From: CAYRKQ01 sp964621845
GTDB taxonomy: Bacteria > Patescibacteriota > Saccharimonadia > Saccharimonadales > UBA7683
Length of the DNA: 25,807 nt
Direction: 5' to 3'
NCBI GenBank assembly: GCA_964621845.1
Contig: CAZUOL010000013.1
Location: forward strand, 1 to 25,807
Shown here in pieces: positions 13,732 to 20,654 of the stretch. Position numbers and translations under genes: made by a program. The notes under the pieces are model-generated. The model was not told where the DNA came from. It did no database searches and saw nothing but the letters and a program-made list of their open reading frames with translations. Positions within the stretch are counted from its first letter, which is position 1. Each line of letters opens with the position of its first letter.

Positions 13732-14248
13732 TGATGTTTCTCCTATAGGTGATCGTTAAATTACGCCCACTGAGCTGAGCAGGTTGGTCAATCGCGGCGA
13801 CATCTGAAAGCATTTCAGTGATGCGGTCGAACAAAACAAAACCCAGATCTTTATGAGCGTTTTCTCTACCTCTATAGAGTAGCATAATTTTCACCTTATT
13901 ACCAGCCTCGAGAAACTTACGGGCTCGGTTGAGCTTTATTTCAAGATCATGTTCACCAATACGCATGCCAAGGCGGATTTGCTTTATGTCAACTGACTTC
14001 TGTTGCTTCTTTTGTTGTTGCAACTGTTTAGTTTTCTGGTAGTTATACTTACCCCAATCAATAATTTTTGCAACAGGTGGATTGGCGGCAGGGGACACCT
14101 CAACTAGGTCCAGCCCTGCTCGTTCAGCGGCAGCGAGTGCTTCACTTTTTGAGATGACACCCAGTTGGTTGCCTGCCTCGTCTATAACGCGTAGCTCATG
14201 TGCTCGAATAGCATGATTCATGCGAACGCGATCTGGTTTTCCGGCTAT
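13718..14248 (-). CDS. infC: Translation initiation factor IF-3, AUA start
   Basis: IF-3 binds the 30S subunit and checks start-codon pairing. The N-domain has IRAHELRVIDEAGNQLGVISKSEAL and GLDLVEVSPAANPPVAKIIDWGKYNY, followed by a Lys/Gln-rich linker and a C-domain with IKQIRLGMRIGEHDLEIKLNRARKFLEAGNKVKIMLLYRGRE. The first ATG (14221) leaves only three residues before the conserved IRA and has no ribosome binding site. AGGAG (14254-14258) is followed after 5 nt by AUA at 14248-14246, in frame nine codons upstream. This gives IAGKPDRVRMNHAIRA, resembling other IF-3 N-termini. An AUN start fits the autocontrol known in Escherichia coli, whose infC uses AUU. The product would have 176 residues. 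Confidence 0.93.
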   Translation of the reverse strand: MAGKPDRVRMNHAIRAHELRVIDEAGNQLGVISKSEALAAAERAGLDLVEVSPAANPPVAKIIDWGKYNYQKTKQLQQQKKQQKSVDIKQIRLGMRIGEHDLEIKLNRARKFLEAGNKVKIMLLYRGRENAHKDLGFVLFDRITEMLSDVAAIDQPAQLSGRNLTITYRRNINAKT

Positions 14249-14286
14249 GATAGCTCCTTTTAGATTATTGCTGCTATATTTCCATC

Positions 14287-14315
14287 ATTCTACCAGAAGT
14301 GACTTCAGGGGTCAA
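14287..14315 (-). promoter_or_regulatory. Promoter of the infC-rpmI-rplT operon
   Basis: On the minus strand, TTGACC (14310-14315), a 17-bp spacer and TAGAAT (14287-14292). The leader to the AUA start is about 32 nt and holds AAAAGGAG. Confidence 0.8.
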
Positions 14316-14333
14316 TAAAGTTAAAGAGCTCAA

Positions 14334-15833
14334 TTATCGATGCCGATACTGTAGCGCTTCACTGATGTGAGCAATTGTTATGTCCGGGTTTGATTCTAGA
14401 TCGGCGATAGTTCGGGCGACACGGATCACTTTTATATAGCCACGTGCTGAAAGGGTAAGCTTTTGTGCGGCTTGTTCGAGGAAGGCTCGGGATTCGGGTA
14501 CGAGGCGGGCGAGCTTCTTGATGTCATTGCCATTCATATGAGCATTTGCCTTTCCAGGAAGCTGGAATCGCTCAAGTTGTGTGTTGCGCGCATGAGACAC
14601 CCGCCGAGCTACTTCTTGGCTCGACTTTCCTGCGGGAGCCTCGCTTAAAAGGTGTTTATGTGCCACCTTTTGCACCGATACGATAAGGTCTATGCGGTCG
14701 AGTAGCGGACCTGATATCTTGCGGCTATATTGGTTAATTTGGTGTGGTGTGCAGGTGCATTCGTGATCTGGGTCGAGGTAATAACCACAAGGGCATGGGT
14801 TTTGAGTCGCTACTAGCATAAAGTCTGCGGGGAAGCTTACCGTTTCATTTGCCCGGGCAATGGTGACATGACGATCTTCCAATGGTTGCCTGAGTGCCTC
14901 GAGACAAGAGCGTGGGTACTCTGGCAGCTCATCAAGAAATAAGATACCTTTATGTGCAAGGCTAATCTCACCAGGCGTTGGGTTCTTCCCGCCACCAATG
15001 AGTGCAATGCTGCTTGCGGTGTGATGCGGGCTTCGGAAAGGGCGATCCATGCAGATTTCGCCCGTTTTTTCGCCTGCCAAAGAATGTATTTTAGTGATTT
15101 CGATAATCTCACGTGCACTGGGTGGGGGCATGATTGAAAGCATCGCGCGTGCCATCATGGTTTTGCCAGCACCTGGAGGTCCATTCATAAGTATATTATG
15201 GTGGCCTGCGGCGGCAATCTCGAGAGCTCGTTTTGCGTGTTCTTGGCCGAATATATCCGAAAGATCTACTGGATATGACTTTGGGTGAGGGGCAGTATTG
15301 AGGGTAGCAGGAGAAATGCCGCTCCCGGCTGTCAGATAAGCCACCACCTCCTTTAGATGTGTGACGGGCAAGATATCAATTCCATCTACGAGTGTTGCTT
15401 GTGAAATGTTCTTCTGAGGAACGAATACTCGTTTAAAGCCTTGGTTTTTTGCAACCTCAACATGACTAATTATTCCTCGTACTGCCCTTACTTTGCCGTC
15501 AAGGGATAGCTCGCCAACAAATAGCGAATCGGACAAGAAGGTTGGCTGAACTTGGCCGCTGGCCGCAAGCACGGCAATGGCCATGGGGAGGTCATAGCTT
15601 GAACCGTCTTTTGGCAGGTCGGCTGGCGCAAGATTTAGTGTGATACGCTTACGAGGGAGGAGTAGATCGCTGTTTTTTAGCGCACTTCGTACACGTTCTT
15701 TTGCTTCATCTACTGCTTTGTTTGCAAGCCCAACAATAATTATTGAAGGCAGGCCGTTTGAGGTATCGCATTCTATTTCGATAAGTTTACCATCAAAACC
15801 AATATACGCCGCTGAGTAGATTTTTGCTGTCAT
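14334..15833 (-). CDS. comM: ComM/YifB family Mg-chelatase-like AAA+ ATPase
   Basis: ComM is a ring ATPase that promotes branch migration during integration of DNA taken up by transformation. The 499-residue product is full length. The N-terminal S5/Lon-like domain has GLPSIIIVGLANKAVDEAKERVRSAL and LNLAPADLPKDGSSYDLPMA. The AAA+ core has Walker A GPPGAGKT (about residue 219), Walker B ILFLDELPEY, and a C-terminal YifB domain with LLDRIDL and LSARGYIKVIRVARTIADL. A short Cys pattern, NPCPCGYYLDPDHECTC, lies after sensor 1 and could bind zinc, as in other members. A TAGTAT box 9 nt upstream of the ATG suggests a nearly leaderless mRNA. Confidence 0.95.
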   Translation of the reverse strand: MTAKIYSAAYIGFDGKLIEIECDTSNGLPSIIIVGLANKAVDEAKERVRSALKNSDLLLPRKRITLNLAPADLPKDGSSYDLPMAIAVLAASGQVQPTFLSDSLFVGELSLDGKVRAVRGIISHVEVAKNQGFKRVFVPQKNISQATLVDGIDILPVTHLKEVVAYLTAGSGISPATLNTAPHPKSYPVDLSDIFGQEHAKRALEIAAAGHHNILMNGPPGAGKTMMARAMLSIMPPPSAREIIEITKIHSLAGEKTGEICMDRPFRSPHHTASSIALIGGGKNPTPGEISLAHKGILFLDELPEYPRSCLEALRQPLEDRHVTIARANETVSFPADFMLVATQNPCPCGYYLDPDHECTCTPHQINQYSRKISGPLLDRIDLIVSVQKVAHKHLLSEAPAGKSSQEVARRVSHARNTQLERFQLPGKANAHMNGNDIKKLARLVPESRAFLEQAAQKLTLSARGYIKVIRVARTIADLESNPDITIAHISEALQYRHR

Positions 15834-15842
15834 ATTATTCTT

Positions 15843-15870
15843 ATACTAACAGATATAAATAAGAAAACAA
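15843..15870 (-). promoter_or_regulatory. Probable comM promoter overlapping a terminator hairpin
   Basis: On the minus strand, TTGTTT (15865-15870), a 16-bp spacer and TAGTAT (15843-15848), 9 nt before the ATG at 15833. The -35 box is the 3' arm of the terminator stem at 15865-15893. Confidence 0.55.
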
Positions 15871-15940
15871 CGGCCTGCGAGGAGCCGTTGTTTCAAGGGT
15901 TTATCTTTTTGTTTTTGAGCACTTTTTTTATTCAAGTGCC
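15858..15940 (-). ncRNA. Candidate small RNA of about 80 nt upstream of comM
   Basis: This is a complete transcription unit without a credible reading frame. The strong promoter at 15947-15975 predicts a start near 15940. The transcript would form a hairpin from GCACTT (15933-15938 region) and AAGTGC, then an A-rich single-stranded stretch, then the terminator hairpin (15865-15893) with a T-rich tail. Alternatively it is a comM leader with an attenuator, but comM has its own -10 box beyond the hairpin. No known RNA family was recognised. Confidence 0.45.
15865..15893 (-). terminator. Terminator hairpin upstream of comM
   Basis: AAACAACGGC (15865-15874) pairs perfectly over 10 bp with GCCGTTGTTT (15884-15893) around a 9-nt loop. 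The T-rich tail (TTTTCTTATTT) is on the minus strand only. Confidence 0.7.
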
Positions 15941-15946
15941 ACTCTA

Positions 15947-15975
15947 ATAATAGGCGTCCATAATCCTTATGTCAA
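15947..15975 (-). promoter_or_regulatory. Strong promoter of the small RNA unit upstream of comM
   Basis: On the minus strand, a perfect TTGACA (15970-15975), a 17-bp spacer and TATTAT (15947-15952). Confidence 0.75.
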
Positions 15976-16599
15976 CAATAAATTGACACAAAAATTGGCA
16001 AAGTTTTCCACAGCTTAAAAGTTGGCCAAAGGCCCCTTGCTTGGTGCTGCATAAAAAAGTAGGTATCGATAGTTCAACCGTAATTTTAAATCAAATTACA
16101 TGCGTTATATTTGCGCTGAATTGAAGTTACTTGTATGTAAGGGAAAAATAGAATCAGCATACGGCACGCAAATTTAGGCTTTTACGTATAAGTGCTTCTT
16201 CAAAAGACAATACTGTCCTGCGTCTCGTCGACCCAGTAAATAGTACAACTGAATGATTTGGGGGTGGGTGCTGTATTTTGAATACGTTGTATGTTCGCGT
16301 TATAAAGTCAATTTCGATTGAATGGTAAATAAAGGGCATCGCATTTTTATTGAAAGGGTGTGGCAAGGTGGTGTGCTGTTGGCGCGTACGGTAAGACGGC
16401 GGCTGTACGGTTGAAGCACTGCATGAGTTTACATGTTTGCGCAATCGGTAGCGTGTGTATGACGAGTCGAATAGAGCAGTATTTTTTACAGAAAAATCAT
16501 GAGTCGTACACGCTCACAATATGTAAAATGTAAATAATACTACACAGTATAAACATAATTAACAGTAGTTTAGTAGACATAATTACTACAAAGTCATCA
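15976..16599. other. Gene-poor stretch with no convincing coding sequence
   Basis: About 620 bp lie between two candidate RNA units. All longer open frames look non-coding: the longest, on the minus strand at 16154-16444, begins at TTG without a ribosome binding site and has a composition rich in His, Thr, Arg and Pro with no recognisable domain. A single DnaA-box-like TTTTCCACA occurs near 16004. The right part (16510-16600) is AT-rich. No tRNA, repeat array, insertion-sequence end or CRISPR structure was seen. It could be a decayed gene or regulatory DNA; nothing in it decides this. Confidence 0.6.
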
Positions 16600-16628
16600 T
16601 TGACAAATGCAATCATATTTGCTATGCT
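16600..16628 (+). promoter_or_regulatory. Strong promoter within the gene-poor stretch
   Basis: A perfect TTGACA (16600-16605), a 17-bp spacer and TATGCT (16623-16628), with a predicted start near 16635, about 155 nt before the next start codon. Confidence 0.75.
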
Positions 16629-16634
16629 GTTTCG

Positions 16635-16750
16635 TAGAGGTTGGAGAAACAAAAATCGTCGCTCTTCTTTTGAAGAGCGGTCAGTTACGCTAGAGCGGCA
16701 AGTGCTACAAAAGTAATAATATGTTCAGCAGATTTGCCGCTTTAGTTATT
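16635..16750 (+). ncRNA. Candidate structured RNA or long leader before the membrane-protein gene
   Basis: The predicted transcript folds into two strong elements: CGCTCTTC (16660-16667) with GAAGAGCG (16672-16679) around TTTT, and an 11-bp helix TAGAGCGGCAA (16691-16701) with TTGCCGCTTTA (16734-16744) enclosing about 32 nt. AGAGCG occurs twice (16674-16679 and 16692-16697), so CGCTCT can pair with either copy, which is a switch-like feature. The second helix is followed by GTTATTTCTTATT, a mediocre T-rich tail. There is no reading frame with a ribosome binding site. It is either an independent small RNA or a leader regulating the gene at 16791. Confidence 0.45.
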
Positions 16751-16790
16751 TCTTATTGTGAAAGTATGACGTGTTAAAGTAAATATAACC

Positions 16791-17150
16791 ATGTTCGAAC
16801 GCATAAAATACCCTTTTTTTGTTTTTGTATCGAGTGTTGTGGTTTTAATTTTCTTCCTGTTTTCTACAAGCCCTGTGGAGGGTGGACCTTTCGTTATTAT
16901 CATCTTCCTATCGCTCGTATTCTTTGTTATCTATAGCTTGATTTTGTTATGTCTCAACGTGTTACCTGAAGTGCAGCGACAGGGTATTGTTATTACAAAG
17001 CAGGCGAAAAGATATGCTGGCCTCGCGATTGCTTCGGGGGTTGTCTACTTACTGGGACTTGCGACGGTAGGGCAATTACAAGTAGTTGATGCCATACTGG
17101 TTTTTCTATTTGAATTGATGATCGTTTTTTATATTTTGAGGCGATTATAA
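16791..17150 (+). CDS. Small four-helix membrane protein, unknown function
   Basis: This 119-residue integral membrane protein has four hydrophobic segments at about residues 8-27, 33-55, 72-92 and 96-115, with a basic start (MFERIKYP) and end (ILRRL). I recognise no family. The loop between helices 2 and 3 (NVLPEVQRQGIVITKQAKRYAG) is basic and by charge is probably cytoplasmic. It precedes an acidic protein and a TraG-like ATPase in the same direction, so a role in the same envelope complex is possible, but each has separate spacing. The ATG at 16791 has no clear ribosome binding site; the AT-rich -10-like boxes nearby are ambiguous. Confidence 0.7.
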   Translation: MFERIKYPFFVFVSSVVVLIFFLFSTSPVEGGPFVIIIFLSLVFFVIYSLILLCLNVLPEVQRQGIVITKQAKRYAGLAIASGVVYLLGLATVGQLQVVDAILVFLFELMIVFYILRRL

Positions 17151-17175
17151 CTGTTCTTTACCTGGTGTGGTTTGC

Positions 17176-17181
17176 TATACT
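17176..17181 (+). promoter_or_regulatory. Extended -10 promoter of the acidic protein/TraG operon
   Basis: TATACT with an upstream TTTGC (extended -10) lies 11 nt before the ATG at 17193, giving a leader of about 4 nt. No clear -35 box was seen. Confidence 0.55.
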
Positions 17182-17192
17182 TAAACATAAGT

Positions 17193-17600
17193 ATGGAACC
17201 AACATTACCAAACCCTAACGCAACAGCCGCCCCTAACCCCGAGTCAAGCATCTCAGATGGGGGCGGTCTACCTGCAGAACAACTTATTGCTGAAAAGCAC
17301 GAGCTCCCACAAACGCCGCCACCTCTTGCAGCCACAAGTACCGTTGCGGATGACCCTGCGCTACAAGTGCCGTCTGCTTCAGACGCAACTGATATTGCTG
17401 CCGTGAGCGATAACAGTCAGGCTTCTTTGCCCGCTCAAGCTGACGATGCTGATGTTATCGAGAAGGAGTGGGTTGATAAGGCAAAAAAAATAGTGCACGC
17501 AACCAAGGATGACCCTAGGAAACAGGAGAAGGAGGTGGGAAGATTACAAGCTGACTACCTCATGAAGCGCTATGGCAAACAGATTAAGATAGCAGAGTAG
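17193..17600 (+). CDS. Acidic Pro/Ala-rich protein preceding the TraG-like ATPase
   Basis: This 135-residue protein has a low-complexity, probably disordered N-terminal two thirds (Pro, Ala, Ser, Asp, Glu) and a charged, probably helical C-terminal segment from about residue 90: VIEKEWVDKAKKIVHATKDDPRKQEKEVGRLQADYLMKRYGKQI. No signal peptide or membrane helix. The ATG at 17193 is chosen over an upstream in-frame codon at 17172, which overlaps the -10 box. The ATPase gene starts 3 nt after its stop with no separate ribosome binding site, so translation is coupled and the two probably work together, perhaps as an adaptor and its motor. The function is inference from context only. Confidence 0.75.
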   Translation: MEPTLPNPNATAAPNPESSISDGGGLPAEQLIAEKHELPQTPPPLAATSTVADDPALQVPSASDATDIAAVSDNSQASLPAQADDADVIEKEWVDKAKKIVHATKDDPRKQEKEVGRLQADYLMKRYGKQIKIAE

Positions 17601-17603
17601 TAG

Positions 17604-20549
17604 ATGTTATTTATTATCTTATTAACTATCACCGTGTGTGCCCTGGGGGTTGGCTTGTTTGTGGCACTGCATTATCGAAAGGTCATGCGTGAAGCGAAGA
17701 ATTATGAGCGTGGTCTGAAAATGGTTCCACTGCTGATCCACCTCCCTCCTATAAGTGATGATATTCAGGCGAATGGGCGTGACTCGCGCGATGTGACAGA
17801 AGAGTCACTTTCTAAGGCAGAGGTGCTTTATAACATCATTGCAAGCACTGCTACAAAAGGTTTCAAGAGCAAATTTTACGGTCAGCGTCATATTGCACTT
17901 GAGATTGTAAGCGCGAATGGCCTCATCAACTACTATGCGGCTGTGCCAGTGGCAATGGTCTCGGTAGTGGAGCAGGCGGTTACCAGTGCATATCCTTCGG
18001 CGCGCTTAGAAGAGGTTGAAGAACATAACCTTTTTAGTGATGTTGGCAAGATCACCGGAACGATTGGTGGAGAATTGGTACTTAAAAAAGATTTTGCCTA
18101 CCCTATCGCGACATTTCAGGAGTCGAAGCGGGATTCAATGCAAGCGATTTTAAATTCACTGGCGAGCCTGACGAAAGAGGACGGTGCAGGCATACAGATT
18201 CTGCTACGGCCAGCAAACGATAGCTGGGTGAAGCGAGCGCAGGCTACGGCTGGGAAAAAACGTAAAGACAAAGGGAAGAAGACGGGTATCGCGGCCGTAC
18301 TATCTGTTAAGCAATTAGGCGAGGCGCTCTGGAAGCCGCCAGAATCAGCTGAAACAAAGCCGGAAGATAAGCAGCTTTCAAGTCTCGAACAGGCAACGGT
18401 TGACTCGATTGAAGATAAAACCAGGCACCCAGGATACGAGGTGTTGATCCGCCTGATTGCATCGTCTAACACGGCGGCACGGTCGCAATCGGTACTTAGT
18501 AATATGGTGGCAGCCTTTTCGTTATTTGATGCACCTGGAAGGAATGGTTTCAAGTTTGTTTCAGCAAAAAATATTGAACAATTTGTAACCGCCTTTATTT
18601 TTCGCTTCTTCCCGCCCGAAAACAACAAGAATATTCTCAATAGCGTAGAATTGGCAACACTCTTCCATTTCCCTGATCAAAAGAATACCCCAACGGCCCA
18701 GCTGCAACGCCAGGCGTCGAAACAGGTAGACGGGCCATCAACGGTGCCTGATGCTGGTTTGTTGCTTGGCTACAATGTGTTTCGCGGCACTAAAAAGGCG
18801 ATTCGGATATCGGATGATGACCGCCGCAGACACCTGTATATTATTGGGCAGACGGGTACAGGCAAGTCATGGATGCTCAAGAGTCTGATTATGCAGGATA
18901 TTCTTTCGGGGAGAGGGCTTGCCTTTATTGATCCGCATGGCGATGCTGCTGAAGATATATTAGGGATGATACCCAAGGAGCGCACCGAAGATATTATTTA
19001 CTTTGCGCCGGGCGAAATGGATTACCCTGTAGGACTTAATTTATTTGAATTTCAATATAAAGAGCAGCAAGATTTTCTCATTCAAGAAGCGATCAACATG
19101 TTATATAAGTTGTATGATCCACAACGTCAAGGTATTATTGGCCCCCGTTACGAGCACCTGTTTCGTAGCGCTGCGCTGACGGTTATGGCGGGTCCCGATG
19201 GGGGCACCTTTATTGATATCCCGAAGCTTTTTAATGATAAGCAATACGTAAATCAAAAGTTAAAGCACGTTTCCGATCAGGTGGTGCGTGACTTCTGGCT
19301 TAAAGAAATGCCAGGCAGTGAACGTTCGAACGAATTCGGCGAGGTGAAGAGTTGGTTTGTCAGTAAATTTGGCGCATTCCTTTCGAACCAGATGATGCGC
19401 AACATTATTGGCCAGACGAAAAGCGGCTTTGATCTTCGTGAAGTTATGGATGATGGCAAGATACTGCTTGTGAACCTGAGCAAGGGGAAGACGGGTGAAC
19501 TGAATGCAAAATTACTCGGTATGATTTTTGTGATGAAGTTTTATGCTGCAGCCATGGGGCGAGCAAACATACCTGAAAGTGAGCGCAGAGATTTCACGCT
19601 ATACGTAGATGAGTTTCAAAACTTTTCAACCGAAACATTCTCGGATATTCTCTCTGAAGCACGAAAATATCATCTCAGTCTTACGGTAGCAAATCAGTTT
19701 GTCGGCCAGTTGACTGACGAGGTGCGTGACGCTGTTTTTGGTAATGTCGGTACGGTTATTAGCTCGCGTACCGGTGCGAGCGATGCGGAATTTTTAGTGA
19801 AATACTTTGCCCCAACCTTTGATGCCGAAGATCTTACCAAAATGCCAAATCAAAACTGGGTAGTACAGACACTGGTCAATGGCGTGCCTACGCAACCATT
19901 TAGTATGGAGAGCGCGCGTATTGAGCTTGAGCCAAACCCACAGCTCACAGCCGCCCTCAAGCGCCTCTCAGCTGCTAAATATGGCCGACCTAGAGCCAAG
20001 GTGGAAGAGGAGATCTTTGGCCGCCTTAAGACGGATGAACCGCCACGGCCAACAACTTTTGGCGCTCAGGATCGTTTTGGCGCCAATAACGGGGCTCCAC
20101 GCCCGTATGGTTCGCCATCTCAATCCATCCCTGCTGCACCGTCCAAGCCTGCTTCAAGCTCGTTCTTAGATGAATGGCTTGCAAAAAGGCGGCAAGAAAT
20201 GGCAACGAAGCCCCCTGGGCAAAGCAGCGGTACTGCTTACCAATCAACTCCTGCAGCACAACCAGTAGGCGGCGCAGCACCACAGGCATCACCCATTACT
20301 CCAATAGCTCCGACACCATCAAATAGTTCTAATGTGCCACAAGGTGTTGGCGCTGAGGGTGCTGCAATCCAGCTTCGCCCGTCTGTAAACCAGAGTGCGG
20401 CAGCACCACCACTGCCCACCACGCCGTCATTAGGCGATCAGAACAAGGCAGTTAATAATGCTATACAGAATAGCCAGCTCGCCTCTGGGGAGATTGCGGT
20501 GGACGTTCAGGGGGTCATTCATCATTCTAAGGATGAAGAGGGCTTATAA
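17604..20549 (+). CDS. TraG/VirD4-like type IV secretion ATPase, membrane anchored
   Basis: This 981-residue protein has an N-terminal membrane helix (residues 1-22) followed by a basic stretch, a large N-domain (about 40-390), an AAA-like motor (about 400-780) and a Pro/Ser/Ala/Gln-rich tail (about 810-981). Motor motifs are Walker A GQTGTGKS (415-422), IDPHGDAAEDIL soon after, and Walker B TLYVDEFQNF with D669/E670, followed by the TraG/TraD-type ARKYHLSLTVANQFVGQL. It resembles conjugative coupling proteins and the VirB4/TraG ATPases common in Saccharibacteria. Only this ATPase and the two small upstream proteins are visible; no relaxase, pilin or VirB6 occurs here. DNA transfer, pilus assembly or protein export are all possible. 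Confidence 0.88.
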   Translation: MLFIILLTITVCALGVGLFVALHYRKVMREAKNYERGLKMVPLLIHLPPISDDIQANGRDSRDVTEESLSKAEVLYNIIASTATKGFKSKFYGQRHIALEIVSANGLINYYAAVPVAMVSVVEQAVTSAYPSARLEEVEEHNLFSDVGKITGTIGGELVLKKDFAYPIATFQESKRDSMQAILNSLASLTKEDGAGIQILLRPANDSWVKRAQATAGKKRKDKGKKTGIAAVLSVKQLGEALWKPPESAETKPEDKQLSSLEQATVDSIEDKTRHPGYEVLIRLIASSNTAARSQSVLSNMVAAFSLFDAPGRNGFKFVSAKNIEQFVTAFIFRFFPPENNKNILNSVELATLFHFPDQKNTPTAQLQRQASKQVDGPSTVPDAGLLLGYNVFRGTKKAIRISDDDRRRHLYIIGQTGTGKSWMLKSLIMQDILSGRGLAFIDPHGDAAEDILGMIPKERTEDIIYFAPGEMDYPVGLNLFEFQYKEQQDFLIQEAINMLYKLYDPQRQGIIGPRYEHLFRSAALTVMAGPDGGTFIDIPKLFNDKQYVNQKLKHVSDQVVRDFWLKEMPGSERSNEFGEVKSWFVSKFGAFLSNQMMRNIIGQTKSGFDLREVMDDGKILLVNLSKGKTGELNAKLLGMIFVMKFYAAAMGRANIPESERRDFTLYVDEFQNFSTETFSDILSEARKYHLSLTVANQFVGQLTDEVRDAVFGNVGTVISSRTGASDAEFLVKYFAPTFDAEDLTKMPNQNWVVQTLVNGVPTQPFSMESARIELEPNPQLTAALKRLSAAKYGRPRAKVEEEIFGRLKTDEPPRPTTFGAQDRFGANNGAPRPYGSPSQSIPAAPSKPASSSFLDEWLAKRRQEMATKPPGQSSGTAYQSTPAAQPVGGAAPQASPITPIAPTPSNSSNVPQGVGAEGAAIQLRPSVNQSAAAPPLPTTPSLGDQNKAVNNAIQNSQLASGEIAVDVQGVIHHSKDEEGL

Positions 20550-20584
20550 GAGCACGTGCTGCGTTGACCAATGTCGGAGTGCGG

Positions 20585-20613
20585 TTGAATCTGTATCTCG
20601 AGACTGCTATACT
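20585..20613 (+). promoter_or_regulatory. Promoter of gyrB-gyrA
   Basis: TTGAAT (20585-20590), a 17-bp spacer and TATACT (20608-20613), with a predicted start near 20620 and a leader of about 35 nt. The leader holds GGGAGAGAGGG, about 10 nt from the GTG, as the only Shine-Dalgarno-like element. Confidence 0.8.
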
Positions 20614-20654
20614 ATGGGTATAGTAAATATGTGGGAGAGAGGGTGCCTTTTTAG

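Noticed and set aside
15990..16020. Chromosome origin suggested by a DnaA-box-like TTTTCCACA
   Set aside because: It is a single imperfect box with no cluster and no dnaA or dnaN nearby; gyrB-gyrA alone is not enough.
16154..16444. 96-codon minus-strand open frame in the gene-poor stretch
   Set aside because: It starts at TTG without a ribosome binding site or promoter, has no recognisable domain, and its composition looks like non-coding DNA. It could be a relic but cannot be supported.
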